DNA of 64,000 nucleotides from Symbiodinium natans (GCA_905221605.1 CAJNDS010000557.1:39182-103181), one strand, 5' to 3'. Shown: positions 1 through 11,869, numbered from the stretch's first letter. Made by a program: numbers and translations. The notes: generated from the letters alone by a model not told the origin.

Positions 1-1690
1 AATGATTACAGCAGTATTGCAGCAGTACGGTTTGCTGCGAGGTTAGTTCATCCACGTGCTCGCAATATGGCCGTCCCGCGATTTCGCCGGGGCAAAGTCG
101 CAATCTATCTTGAATATGCCGAGTTATCAGTAAAGCGCAAGTGCTCTTCAGGAAAAATGCTGGCCTTAGAAAACAGTGAAAGGCCACATCAACAGCATTC
201 GACGAGCACCCCAAAAGCATTCCAAGTCCTCCTCCGCTCCAAGACCCAAACCCCGGTTCTGCACTTGACGAGGAGGCCCATGGTGCAACGAAAAGTCAGG
301 GCCGAAACTGTGGCGGGCCACCATTTCTTCAGGTTGGAGAACTGCTCGGCCTCACAAAGACTTGCTGAAACCCAAAGCGTATAGCCCCTAGCAGCCCGAG
401 CAAAGTAATCTCCCAGGCAAGCGGCTGCGTGCTGGAGCAGAATACTGTAAGTCCAAGGCGGTAACGGCACTTGCAGTAGCATTCCTTAGATACATTGGAA
501 AACGACTGACGTTCTTCCAGGTCAAGTCAAAAAAAGGGTGTTTGCGGGGATGTCTGGCGTGAAAGCTCTCTGCAGTAGTCAGCTCCAAGCGTGCGATTTC
601 GGGCCGATTTCGGGTGCTTGTGCCTGCTGCGTCTGCATGCTTGCACCAATAGAATATCATGATAATGGCTGCACGCTGCCTTCATTGGAGCTTTGGGGAT
701 CACACCATGCCAATGTCTGCAATCTCGGGCATGTCTCCTGTTCTCCCTGCAAACAGATGTCCACTGTTTCGGAGGCCTTGTGCTGTATTGGCATGGGGCA
801 AACTTTGACCAAGCCCGGCAATGCCCAGTAACTGGACCCTTGCACAGCATAAGACTGGGCGCTCGGACTTATAAAGCTCCTTCTGCAGCCCGTGCGCATC
901 ATGATGAAACCACCTCAGCATAAGTCTTCGACCCATGCCACCGGACAAGGGTCTTCCCAGGTCCAGGGTGGTTCGCATGGACACCCTTCGCTGGGGTTGC
1001 GGCCGTACCGGGTTCCACTCGTCAAACTGTGGCGAGATAATGCCTCGTCTGCGCTATGAGAGGTCATGGGGTGCAGGGTCACGGTTTGACCAGAGGCCGA
1101 TGTCTGAATCCCTGCACCAGTCAACCAGGTTTGTCAACCTCTCCGTCGCGACTTCAAAGCCTCAAGCCTCGACCGCACGATGTCCCAGCAAGACACAGCT
1201 TTTCCGACAGCATCCGGCACCTGATCATTTGCTGTGCACTGGCCTCCCTCACGTCTTCAAAGCCGCAAGCACGGAGGCTGCCCGTAAAGGGGCCCGTTAT
1301 TGAAGACTCTGCAAAGTATATGCTGGCGTGCCCGAGTTTGCCCGAGAGTGAGTGTGTTGTTTCCATTGTGGCGTTGAGCTGCAGGCTCGGGCCTAGGTTA
1401 GGGGCAGATCACGGCTTCTATCCCATCGCCGCCACTTGCTGGAAAAGTGTGCACGGAGCCCTGACTCCCTGACACACCTCCGCCGCGGTGGACTTCCGCC
1501 CGTCTACAGAGTCTGCATTTTAGAAAGCAATTGATTTTGTCTCCAGCCTCTACAGTACTGGCCTCGTGATGCAACTCCTAAATACGGGGGCAAATCATTC
1601 TTACGGGCTCACGGTGGCAAGAATCAGGGTGGTCAAAGGAATCACGCTTAAAGCTGCGTTGGAGATACTCATGATGCCAATGGAACGTTT
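1..1690. other. no gene recognised
   Basis: I see no protein motif, no convincing AG|G exon series and no RNA gene here. The open frames are short, overlap on both strands and give composition-driven peptides. It may be intergenic or intronic DNA of a gene outside the window. Confidence 0.5.
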
Positions 1691-1696
1691 GCGACA

Positions 1697-1900
1697 AGTG
1701 TCAGTGTCAGTGAGTTTGAGTCAGAATGTGAGTGAGAGTGAGATTGAAACTGAGAGTGGTGAGTGTATGAGTGAGCGAGCGAGTGAGGGAGTGAGTGAGG
1801 GAACGAGGGAGTGAGGGAGTGAAGGAGTGAGGGAGTGAAGGAGTGGGTGAGTGAAGGAGTGAAGGAGTGGGTGAGTGAGTGAGGGAGTGAGGGAGCGAGA

Positions 1901-1901
<1 letters not shown>
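1697..1901. repeat. GAGT / GAGGGAGT minisatellite
   Basis: A purine-rich tract made of gtgagt, gagggagt and gaaggagt units, grading from GTCAGT-like units on the left into pure TG repeat on the right. Long open frames on both strands come only from the repeat and should not be read as genes. Confidence 0.9.
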
Positions 1902-1989
<88 letters not shown>

Positions 1990-2200
1990 TGTGTGTGGGT
2001 GTGTGGGTGTGTGTGGTGTGTGGGTGTGGGTGTGTGGGTGTGTGGGTGTGTGGGTGTGTGGGTGTGTGGGTGTGTGGGTGTGTGGGTGTGTGGGTGTGTG
2101 GGTGTGTGGGTGTGTGTGGGTGTGTGTGGGTGGGTGTGGGTGGGTGTGGGTGGGTGTGGGTGGGTGTGGGTGGGTGTGGGTGGGTGTGTGTGGCCGCGCG
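1902..2200. repeat. TG dinucleotide tract with GGGTGTGT variants
   Basis: About 80 bp of pure TG are followed by about 215 bp of degenerate tgtgggtg and tgggtgtggg units and then a short gcgtgcgtgcg run. Alternating purine-pyrimidine tracts of this kind can form Z-DNA, and the G-rich right part could also form G-quadruplexes on the plus strand. No coding content. Confidence 0.95.
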
Positions 2201-2658
2201 CTTGTGCGTGCGTGCGTGCGTTATTTGCATTTGCGTGGGGGTGGGTGCGGCTCCGGCTGCGGCTACGAGAGCAGCTGCGCGCGCACGTGCGCGGGCGGGC
2301 AAATGCAATACCTTCGCTGTGTCTCTTTTTTTGGTTAAGCGTTGTGCTTGAATTGGCATGAACATGCGGATGACCCTGGGCTAGTGCCACCGCCGGGACG
2401 ACAACAAAATCTCATTGTCAACACGCAATGGAGCTTAAAGGCCAATTGCTCTGATCTCCTAACTTCGTGCACGTGACAAATTGAGAGATTGTTCGGCTAT
2501 GCTCTGCAACTGTCTTCAGGCTTTGAGCCTGTCTCCTCAGAACAGGCGCATCCTTCAAACGTGCGAGCCTTCGAAAATTGCGGGTGAAACGAAAGAGAAA
2601 CCCAGTTGCGAGCTCAGCTTCGAGGTGCATGGAACACTCCAGCTGACTCCAGCTCATC

Positions 2659-3220
2659 TCACACAAAAAGGTGTGACTGAGTAGTGTTGCATTTCGAGCG
2701 ATCCACCCGCTTGATCTCATCACGTGCGATGGGCACCTTCCCTGCTCGTTGCAGCAAATCCTGGAGGACGCTCTCGTCGAGCACGGCTTCGCGCGTGGCG
2801 ATCTCCACCACCTTCATAAACTCCGACCAGCCTCAACAAGCTGCGAAAGCAAATGCAGGGCACATGCTTCTGTCAGCGCGATAGGTCTACGTCTACTGGA
2901 TCAGTCAGGCAGCAGGAGTACAGGATCACTGCGTCGTATCTGCTCCCTGAGCTATCGGGGATGACATCTACAACCGCCGTTGGCATGCCGATCAGCGTGC
3001 CACCCGGTATGCCGCCAGGAATTCGGACATGTTTTCTGTACACGCCTGCCGTGTCTGTGCCGTGGTTCACATAATGCTCCTGGATCGTAAAGGGGACGCC
3101 ATGGTAGAGCACGCTGAAGTTGGAGTCCAAGCCGCCCGAGTTTATGCTGAAGTCCAGCTCTTGGCATGAGGCTCCGGCCTGTGCGAAGTCGGCGTACAGC
3201 TGCCTGAGGACTACAGCCAT
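2659..3220 (-). CDS. lipocalin-like (calycin) protein, last two exons
   Basis: Two minus-strand exons fit together. The first runs 3203 (AG|G acceptor) or 3220 (an in-frame ATG) down to 2914. An 82-bp intron with a GC donor follows. The second runs 2831 to the stop at 2659. Across the junction the protein reads ..AVILYSCWSEFMKVVEIATRE.. without a frame change. Seen: a barrel-like front part (FSVLYHGVPF, GTDTAGVYRKH, GIPGGTLIG, SRYDAVILYSC) and a helical tail (FMKVVEIATREAVLDESVL, then DLLQRAG). Known: lipocalins and violaxanthin de-epoxidase-like calycins end with a strand of the YDxxxxY type, an xxxTR or SRxPxLxxE segment and a helix, and this order matches. The ligand cannot be told from sequence. 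More 5' exons may exist if the true start is upstream. The fold is moderately likely; a de-epoxidase role is not shown because the cysteine-rich domain of that enzyme is absent. Confidence 0.5.
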
Positions 3221-3229
3221 CGGGTGTCA

Positions 3230-6200
3230 AGGAGGGAGCATCGAAACGTCTGCCACAGGTCTGGGCTAGTTGTACATCAACCCACGAGAAATTCTGAACG
3301 CCAGTGAGTTGTTACTATCAATCACGCCCCTCGCAACAGAAATCTGCGCGATTCCTACCACGATGCTCATACCACTTGCCAGCAAGCTTGGCTGGGTCGA
3401 AGCCGGTGCTGACCTTGGAGAGGCACAGGCTCTAGCAGCTCTGTGCAAGGAGGCAGCTTCCAGCATGACCACATTGACCTCAAACTCCAAAGGCGCCTCT
3501 TCCACATGCTTCCATGAACCTGCTAAATGCGCAAATAGGCGCCGCATCACTCCGCAGCTCCGCCACTGCATCGAAGGAGCCTGACAAGCGCGTCTTTGGG
3601 GCTGTTAGCCCCAGCTTCCTACAGCATCCAAACCTCACATGCTAACAGGTCTAACGAATTCCCTTCATCCCTTAAAGGACTATTCCGCTGAGCTGTGCTA
3701 TGACACTCCTAGTGGCAGTCTCCCAATCCAGAAGTGAACAATAGCGGCAGCAGCTGCCAGAGCCAGCGCATCCTGCACAGCCCACACACAGATGCACAAT
3801 TTGGAGCCCAAGCTGTTTGGAATCGATTTCGCCAAAAGAGATCCGTCACAAAAGGCAATCTGCCGCATTCTAACATGCTGTCCGCTGTCCTGCAGAGGCC
3901 CTCCATTCGGGCTTCTGGCACGTCGGAGGCTGATGGTTTCGTACTATCAGGAAGGCCAGTCTTGACCCACGCAGGGCACGCAGCAGGCAGTTCCCGACTT
4001 TAGCGCACATGCTTTTCCTAGCTGGCGCGCATACATGCCCAAACTGACGTGCTGCAGCTAGGGCCTAGGGGCCCTCCAGGTTTTGTGGGGCATGCTGGTG
4101 CCTGAAACCACCTTCTGTTGACAAAGCAAGCTCAAGGGCCCGGCCGAGCTTTTCACCAACCCAGATGAGCGCATTCACTGCCTGGGCCGGGATGTCAACG
4201 TCCAGCATGACGGCACAAGAGACTTGTGCTGAGCCGGGCAAAAACTTGCGACTGCTGTCCAAATGGAGTTGTTCACACACAAGAGCGTGACGCTGAAATT
4301 CGTTTCCCTCCCAATTCGTGCCATTATCCCGACCTATCACCGAGGAATTGACGCAGTAGGCTAGAAGAATCCAGAAGATGTAGTCGAAGAAAATACCCAT
4401 GTACTCCTGCAAAGTCTGGCTGCACGGTAGTCTTCAAGCATTGGAACCACTGATGCCTTCAATCTTCTGCGTGCCTGCTGCAGAAACTCAGCCATACGTG
4501 CTGTGAGGCCCCTCAGTAATGCTCAAACCCCTTCTCTCTTCCTTCCTTCCTCTGCACATAGCCCCCCAAGAGGCGCCGCCCTAAGGGCGTGCTCCAGCGA
4601 GTGAAACAGTGCCGCTTTGTGCCGTTCTGAAACAAGTGGTCTCTCTCTGTCTCTCAATCTGTACGTGGCAGGATTGTCAACACCCCACCAAACCCTGAAC
4701 ATTTCTACAGGTTCAGGTTCGAAGCCAGGTTTGGGTGTCGAGATGTGTCGTAGATTTCCCGTGTAGCTTTCAGTTGAACCCGCACTCACACGACCCAAGC
4801 ACAAACCCAAAGAAACGTCGCAGGAAATCACACGTGATGCGCAGGCTGTCGGGATAAGTTGGACACTGGACACGACGCATGAGCCGTTGAGAGTTGAGAG
4901 TCTTCAGCCTGTCCAGTTTTACGTGAACGAGCTGCTTACACGGCGACTGCCATCACAGACTCACGCGAACGTTTGCATCCCGTTCCTACGAACAAGCCCA
5001 TGATGATCTTAAACTGACCGGGGCATGCATCTGCGAGATCTTTCAACCCAAGGTCTTGAACTTACCAGAGCTGCCCTTGCCCCCTGGTCGCTGCCAGTGG
5101 GTCCTGCAGCTTGGTGGGCTGCTCCTCTTCGAAGACGAAGCCTTCCTCTATAGACGTAGAAAGCAATGCTAGGCAATGCTAGGTTAGATTCTGCCCTCCC
5201 CCCATATCCATGACTGCAAGGCGTCCCACAGTGAGACAGAAGCTGGATTCGAGTCCTCGCCCTCGTCGTCATCTTCTGCTTGGGTCACTTTCCAATCCTC
5301 AGCCCCAACCTGAAAGCCCTGAAGCTCTTTGAAAGGCTCGGCCTTTCCTACCGTCCGGTTCTTCGAAGGCTTTATTCCCTCGTCTTCCCTGCCGCAAACT
5401 CCCACCCTGGCTGCTGCGTTGAAGGCAGTGCCCTCAATGTGCCGTTTACATTACTGGCTCATTTCCACGTTGATCCGCATCAACCGATGGACCGATCGGG
5501 GAATGTTGGGGCTTGGAGCCGAACGTAGTGCACTGGCACCGGCCTTCTTCGCATTCCACCTGAGACACAAAAATGCGCACCGTTGACGGCATCTGATTTG
5601 GGTGGGGGGGGGGGGGTGCGCCTAGTATGCTCATAAAATCTTTCAGCGTTCGCAAGCCCTGCCTAGCCCCCTGCTTGGCTTTAACCTGAATTTTGGTCAG
5701 CTGAGATGCGATCGCCGTACGTGAGGCTCGAACACCCTGAATTCTACCTGCTCACCATCAGCTCACCTGCATCCGAGGAGGATCCTGCAGGTGGCGGCGG
5801 AGGCCTCGGGCTTAAGTGGCTGCAGAACTCTAGGACTCTAGCTAGCTGAAGGCAAGAACTACTGTGATACAAAAGTGGTACGAAAGGACGTCTCGATCTG
5901 TCAACAGATCATCTCAAAGCGATCCGCACACTAAAATGACGCACCTGCACGCCTATTTGCCCTCGGTCTCCCCAAGTAAGCACTGATGCTGCACGAAGCG
6001 CCCCACAGAATAGTGCTTCGAATGCTCGATGGCTTTCATGACACTACGGGTTCATCTCGGACGCTGCTCAAGATGCGAAGGCGGATCCAGCATGACCGCA
6101 ACTGTCACTGGGAGCGCGGCGCACTCATCGCAACCTGAGAAGCCCTCTCGTGCCAACACTGTGATACGGCAAGCGTTCATTGGATGTTGTCCTTGCATGA

Positions 6201-8640
6201 ACATATTTTTATAGCTGCGGAACGTAACGGGTAGATATTTGCAGGGCCCAGCTCCCACCTGAATGAAGTGAACCTTCGGCTCTTCTGTTCCCGTGCAATG
6301 AATCGCTTGGGGTTTCAGAAATCACTCCACGGTCAGCAGGTGAGGATGGATCCCGGATGCAATCTCAGCTCCCCGCGAGCTGCCCACGGACGAGTCTTCT
6401 AATTACTCAGCTGTTGAGCCCAAAGTCGGATTGGGTTGAGGGAGCTTCACTGGTTGGGTTCACTGCGAAGATGTAAGATGCACATTTGCTTTGCTGCAGA
6501 ACGGAAACGCCTGCACGCGCCAAAGTTGTAGCCCTTTTGGGCCCTCCATCCCAAGCATATCATCCTGGCTTCCCGCAGCGTCCGTTCCGCAAGCGCAGCC
6601 GCTACCATGTCGGCCAAACCATCCCCGAACCATCCCTTTTTTCATTGGTGCCACGCTTGAGCTTGTCGCGTCGAGCGGCTAACCAATGGATTTCACATGT
6701 AGCATTTCCAGAACTATGTGTAACAATATGAAGCAGTACATCCCCCTAACAGCAATGCCCCTATAAGCGAAACTTCAAAAGACTCGGTGAGACTGGTACG
6801 CTGACCTTTCGGAGCTTCTGGAGGTGGATTCTTCAGGATTGAGTAGGCTTGTGATTGGCTGAGGCCTGCGGTTTACGACAGTGGTGTACCCACATTGTCT
6901 GCAGCTTGCCCCGCAGGCAAGAGTATGGCAGCAAAGCTTGCTACAAGAAGGAAAGATGAGGCTGGGCAGAGACGCCAGGACCACTCTCTTCATCCCGCTG
7001 CACCCCGTGAAGCTCCGCCTACGCAAGAGAAAGCTATCTCAGTCTGAGGTACCCAGCATGCTCACCTCGACAGCCTTCTTGGAGTGCACGGAGTGGCTAG
7101 GCCGGGACAGGCGCCTCGGTTCCGAAAGGAAATGAGATTTGATAGATTCCGTGAGATCACAAGCTAAACCAAGCATGGAGCAGCTACGCTCGAACCTTGC
7201 GCGGTCTTGGGACGCTGCAGGCGTCTCCATTCGGGCCCTCTTCGGAGTGTGGCCTGAGAATCAAACGTTTTCGCATTTTGATGCTGAAGAGGCTCCCGAC
7301 ATGCCCGGCATGCCCGGCATGATGGCGGAGCCCAGCCCGACACGCCAACGACTGAAGCACTTGTTGCAACTTAAACTTTGCCGCGAAACCTGAAAAGACT
7401 CACATTACTCCCACGGTTCACACGTCTCAGGGGCCAGCTCAAGGGTCCTGCAGCTTGCTGGCTGGTCTCCTGCAAGTCAAAGCAAAAGAAACAGCGGTCG
7501 ACATGGTGGCACATGAGGGATTGCCGTCCGGAATGTCACGCGCGCTCGTCAGTGTCCACTCGAAGGGGCATGAACTGTGAACTGCTGCTGCCCTTACTGT
7601 GTGGTTGCTGCATGCGATTGGAAGATGCGGCCTTCTGACTTCAGAGGCGTTGTTTTCCGACATTGCTCTTGGGAGGTCAAGTAAAGCCCTCTAAACAACC
7701 AAATGTCAACGGCTCCGGAGCTGTTGCCGCAGCACCAGCCAGGAATCTCCTGAGCAGCAGTCGGAGCAACAAGAAAAAACATGACCGGAGGGGGGAGGGG
7801 ATTTGAAGGATTTTGGAGATTGTTTGGCATTTAGACTCGGGCATGAGAACTCAAGCTGCGCAAGCTGCACCGGCCTACCTTCCCATCTATGGTTCCGTGT
7901 CCGGTGTCAGCACCCCACCCTGAACCCTAAAGCCCGAAAGCCCTAAGAACCACAACTTAGAGGGCTCGCAGAGCGACAGACCCCGAACGGCTTGTCCCAC
8001 CCTAAACCCCCCAACCCCCCAACCCCTACCACAGAGGGTCCACAGGAAGGGGGGGGGGGCTGGAAACAGTGTGCTGTGCTGAACTGCTTGACAATGGCAC
8101 TGTTCATCGACACAGAGTCAGCTTCCACTTTATCTGAAGTGTGCCGAAATGATCCGGCAAGCCTAATGAGAGTTTGCTCCCAGCTGTGCGCCAGGAACAA
8201 CCCACCTTTGAACATAAACAACTAGCATCTTCTTCACCTGAAACTTCGGCTCCTGTAGCGGCTCAAGCTCTTCTGAGCCCGGGCGGATTGCGGGGTGCCT
8301 GGAGAGCTCACATCTGCTCCGAGAGATAAAATAAAGAGAAGGGAAGACGAGCGAGCATCCGCGCAACGTGGTGCTACTAGACACAAGGATCTGAAATGCT
8401 AATGAGAATCAATAGAAGGCTTAAGAAGGATCAACAAATTACCGGCATTTGCTTCTTGGTTCTTGCGTTTTTCTTTTCCGGCTTCTCGGCTCCCTGCCTG
8501 TGTCGGCCCTGTTGACCTTTGGTTTGTCTGTGCAGGTTCCTTTTGGTTTCTCAGCTCCTTGGCTTTGTTGCCACCAAGCCAAAACTGTTGATCTTTGACC
8601 TCAATAACCTTTGAATTGTATTCGCTGCAAGTGTTGGAGT
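3230..8640 (-). other. sparse region with isolated exon-like blocks
   Basis: No complete gene can be built here. Three short minus-strand blocks share a V-x-V-x-V-M-L-D/E pattern. 3414..3478 (VNVVMLEAASLHRAA) is flanked by an AG|G acceptor and a GT donor. 4157..4222 (SCAVMLDVDIPAQAVNAL) ends at a GT. About 6070..6120 reads VTVAVMLDPPSHLEQ. They may be exons of one gene upstream of the lipocalin-like gene or of its 5' part, but phases could not be linked. C-rich telomere-like bits lie at 7.90-8.04 kb and poly-G runs near 5.61 and 8.05 kb. Confidence 0.25.
7900..8035. repeat. degenerate CCCTAAA-like repeats
   Basis: Loose units such as ccctgaaccctaaagccc and ccctaaaccccccaacccc resemble the TTTAGGG telomere unit on the other strand, mixed with C runs. 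Probably an old interstitial telomeric patch. Confidence 0.5.
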
Positions 8641-8654
8641 TACTTTACAGTATG

Positions 8655-8832
8655 TGTGGCCTGTGAGGGGTCAGAAAGGCTGTAGTTTACGATATTTGGA
8701 AACATGCTGTAGTTTGCAGCTCTTGCAGACTGTGAACAATCAGAATGCTGCAGTTCCCGGTATTTGCAGTGTGTGAACAATCATAAATCGCTGTAATTTG
8801 CAGCATTTGGAGGCTGTGTGAAAGCTGTTTCT
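8655..8832. repeat. tandem repeat, about 40-50 bp unit, GCTGYARTTTRC core
   Basis: Three to four diverged units, each with gctgtagttt or gctgtaatttgcagc followed by a tttgga or tttgcag segment and often gtgtgaacaatca. A related unit (tgctgcaatttactgcattg) recurs near 63.77 kb at the other end of the window, so this looks like a dispersed family rather than a local accident. Confidence 0.6.
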
Positions 8833-9485
8833 GACCCCTATTTCTGCTTTTGTGCTGCTACATTTTAGTTTTGTTGATCATGACTTGTCGTCCCTTTTAT
8901 CCCTCATGCGCTGGCACCTGGCCCCCTTTTTGCGGAGTTCAGTGCTTAACATTTGTGTGACTGGTTGAAGGCACCTGTACCGTAGTTGGTATTTATTCTT
9001 CACTGTCTTTCCCATACCGGCCTGACTTGCGAAGCCTCGTCGGAGGTGCAACCTGCTGCTGCAGTTTCGGAATCTCCAATCGTCACTTGAGAATGGGGGG
9101 TGGGGGTAGTTGCGAAGATGCGAGGAGGGTTTCGGCTCTCACCCTCGCGCAAGCCAGGCAAGGATTCGGTCGGTCTGACCACCCAGCTGACCTACCAAAA
9201 GGAGGATGTACCAAAAAAGATCTTTTTTGACCTGCTCTGTCAGGCGCTGCACAAAAGTGGCGTGTCTGCAAACATGGTTTGACCGTCCTGAGCCAGGAAA
9301 TCCTGTCGAACGGTTTGTTCAGACTGAACTTCTAGGACTCAGGATCCATGCATTGTGCGCTGTTGCACGAGTGTCAACAGGAGCGACACCAATCTGTAGC
9401 GGTCTATGCCCCAGCTCACCCCAACGACGATGAGAACGGCCATGTCTTTCTCTACACGGCTGGGGCAGGGGACCGCAGCAGGCTG

Positions 9486-9585
9486 TCGCACAGTTCGCGC
9501 GAAGCCACAAATCGCCCGCGAGCTCAACAGGATGATGTTGAACGCGCGCGCGGAGGAGTACAAAAAGGCCAAGTTGGCTGGTCGT
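9486..9585 (+). CDS. possible plus-strand exon, basic helical peptide
   Basis: The plus strand encodes KPQIARELNRMMLNARAEEY followed by KKAKLAGRG, an amphipathic basic stretch that does not look random, and a GT follows in a plausible donor context. It would run opposite to all neighbouring genes and converge with the glycosidase gene. No family is recognised and no partner exon was found. Confidence 0.2.
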
Positions 9586-9781
9586 GGAAAGCTGTACAGG
9601 AAATCATCTTGGGGTTGCTTTCCGGAAAGGGTGTGCATGGTGGCCGAAACATGCCGAAACTACAACCATGTGCTAGACACATGTTTACATTTAGAGACCC
9701 TTAGAACCGTTCCAATCAAGCCTTTTCAGGAAAGCCGTGCGATGTGGCCATCTCAAAGTGAGATAAGTGAGATTCGGTTTG

Positions 9782-11869
9782 CTAGCCTGTTAGGACTGAA
9801 GCCTGCGCCAATGCCGCTGGCAAATCTGTCTTGGCGTACTCATCGAATGCCAGCCGTGGTTCGCGGTCGATTGTGACCAAGCCCCACCATTCTTCATTGA
9901 AGGTCTTGTCTGGGTAGGGGCCACCACCCGGCGCAATCCCACCAGTGTCATGGACCCGAGGGCTGCCGCTACCGTCCTTCCACCACTCGTCTGCAAACTC
10001 GAAGATGAAGCCCCCAATGCAAGCGCCGCGTTCCAGTACTGAAGACTCACTTAGGATCTCCTCAGTGAGCTCACGTGTTGCCTTCGCCTGGGCCTCACGA
10101 TCCTCTCGGTTGACCAGGGCATTGAACGCATCAGCACCATACTCCCCCAAGTACATGGGTTTGTCCGAGACTTTTTCGTACTGATCGAACATGCTGCCGA
10201 AGCTGATGCCCCGATATGTGTTGATGCCCCAAACATCAATCTCATCCTTCAGCAGCTGATTGGCCTCATCGAGCTTGTCGACCACTTCCCCATAGATCGT
10301 AGAGATCGGGTGCGCCGTGTCGAGGCTTCTGACAACTTCAGCAACCTCCCGGATACGAGCAATGCAGTCACGGAAGCTCATGCCCACGTAGAGACCGTTG
10401 TAGTTCCACTCGTTCCCAATGCTCCACATGAGGATGGACGGATGATCTTTTGTGGCCCTTACTGCATCTGCAGCTGACTCTGCGGAATTTCCACCAAAAT
10501 TGTAAACACTGTTCACAACCCAAATGCCTTTGCTCCAGAGTGTATCCAACACCTTGACATCGGTGATGGGCTCATAGGTTCGGACTGCATTGATGCCCAT
10601 TCGCTGCATGAGGGCTGCGTCCTGCTCGACAAAGCCGGTGAAGTCCAGATCGCGCGGGTAGGAGCCTCCCTTCGCCACGGGGTTCCATGCAACTCCCTTG
10701 ATGTGCAGCGGCTTACCCTCAACCAGCAGCTGTCTTCCAACAACTTGAATCCTTCTGTTCGGAGATGGCGTCGGAGGAGCAGTGGTAGGTGGAGGGGCAG
10801 GGCAAGAAGCAGGAGCATCGGGCAAAACACACTTGCACAACATGTCTGATGTTCCCGTGATGGCTTGATTGCACGGCTGTGTGAACAGCACCTCGCAATC
10901 TTCCGACTTCTCCTCTGCTGCCGCAACGCACAAGTGCCCAAAGCTCTCGCAGTATTTGTCACAGCGGCCATTGTATGGAGCCGTCAGCACCAGGGCCATG
11001 CAATCGGTGCAAGTGGCGCCGCTGTCGACGTCCGGCCAGCTGCTAAAAGAGTTGCAGCATGGGTTCTCAATGAGAGTGGTCGAAGATGTGGATGCGATGG
11101 TTGTCGTGGTTGTTGTGGCAGATGGAGGGGTAGGGCAAGAAGCAGGGGCATCTGGCAAAACACACTTGCACAACATGTCTGATGTTCCTGTGATGGCTTG
11201 ATTGCACGACTGTGTGTACTGCACCTCGCAATCTTCCGACTTCTCCTCTGCTGCCGCAACGCACACATGCCCAAAGCTCTCACAGTATTGGTCACAGCGA
11301 CCATTGTATGGTGCCGTTAGCACCAGGGCCATGCAATCGGTGCAAGTGACGCCGTTGTCGACGTCCGGCCAGCTTGTGTAAGCACTGCAACACTTTGGGG
11401 TAGGGGCAGGACAAGCAGCAGGTGCGTCTGGCAAAACACACTTGCACAACATGTCTGATGTTCCCGTGATGGCTTGATTGCACAGCTGTGTGTACTGCAC
11501 CTCGCAATCTTCCGACTTCTCCTCTGCTGCCGCAACGCACACATGCCCAAAGCTCTCGCAGTATTTGTCACAGCGACCATTGTATGGAGCCGTCAGCACC
11601 AGGGCCATGCAATCGGTGCAAGTGACACCGTTGTCGACGTCCGGCCAGCTGCTAAAAGAGTTGCAGCACCCCTTATTGCTGGCCGCGTGCAACGTTGCAT
11701 CCTCAGAAGCTCGACTCGCATGCGACTCTACAGCATCTTTGACCTGTAGCCATGATGGCCCTCTGTGGCGACATCGTGGTCCTTGCGAAGAGCAGCTATC
11801 CACAGGAGATGAACTCGCCGTAATGGCACTCAGCACCGCGGATAAGCACAACAATCCAGGAATTCGCAT
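9782..11869 (-). CDS. secreted GH2-like glycosidase with three Cys-rich modules
   Basis: Intronless 695-residue protein. The start chosen is the ATG at 11869, because the frame extends upstream only with a TTG, and this ATG opens a good signal peptide (MRIPGLLCLSAVLSAITASS). Three tandem modules of about 80 residues follow (68-147, 159-241, 270-352), each with the CxDCMALVLTAPYNGRCDxYC pattern, about ten cysteines and a closing MLCKCVLPDAPA. Ser/Thr/Pro linkers join them. Residues about 374-690 form a TIM-barrel of the GH2 catalytic type: KGVAWNP and GINAVRTYEP near the start, the acid/base Glu487 in WSIGNEWN, the nucleophile Glu576 in MYLGEYGADAF, and FEFADEWW near the end. In GH2 the two glutamates lie about 90 residues apart, as here (89). 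The usual GH2 beta-sandwich domains are missing. Role: extracellular or vacuolar glycan hydrolysis or transglycosylation; substrate unknown. The modules may bind polysaccharide or anchor the enzyme (inference). A spliced-leader relic lies 67 nt before the ATG. Confidence 0.85.
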   Translation of the reverse strand: MRIPGLLCLSAVLSAITASSSPVDSCSSQGPRCRHRGPSWLQVKDAVESHASRASEDATLHAASNKGCCNSFSSWPDVDNGVTCTDCMALVLTAPYNGRCDKYCESFGHVCVAAAEEKSEDCEVQYTQLCNQAITGTSDMLCKCVLPDAPAACPAPTPKCCSAYTSWPDVDNGVTCTDCMALVLTAPYNGRCDQYCESFGHVCVAAAEEKSEDCEVQYTQSCNQAITGTSDMLCKCVLPDAPASCPTPPSATTTTTTIASTSSTTLIENPCCNSFSSWPDVDSGATCTDCMALVLTAPYNGRCDKYCESFGHLCVAAAEEKSEDCEVLFTQPCNQAITGTSDMLCKCVLPDAPASCPAPPPTTAPPTPSPNRRIQVVGRQLLVEGKPLHIKGVAWNPVAKGGSYPRDLDFTGFVEQDAALMQRMGINAVRTYEPITDVKVLDTLWSKGIWVVNSVYNFGGNSAESAADAVRATKDHPSILMWSIGNEWNYNGLYVGMSFRDCIARIREVAEVVRSLDTAHPISTIYGEVVDKLDEANQLLKDEIDVWGINTYRGISFGSMFDQYEKVSDKPMYLGEYGADAFNALVNREDREAQAKATRELTEEILSESSVLERGACIGGFIFEFADEWWKDGSGSPRVHDTGGIAPGGGPYPDKTFNEEWWGLVTIDREPRLAFDEYAKTDLPAALAQASVLTG
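10814..11668 (-). repeat. three tandem copies of a Cys-module coding unit
   Basis: Units at 11429..11668, 11147..11395 and 10814..11062 are nearly identical at DNA level over long stretches, including synonymous positions. Copies 1 and 2 are joined by a short Pro linker, copies 2 and 3 by a Thr-rich linker. Such likeness suggests recent duplication or gene conversion between units. Confidence 0.9.

Noticed and set aside
1707-2390. Open frames of 140-227 codons over the TG repeat on both strands
   Set aside because: They translate only the microsatellite (His-Thr or Cys-Val runs) and have no other coding sign.
8250-8275. GTAGC-GGCTCAAG as another spliced-leader relic
   Set aside because: The central ATTTT of the leader is missing, leaving only an eight-base match that is expected by chance.
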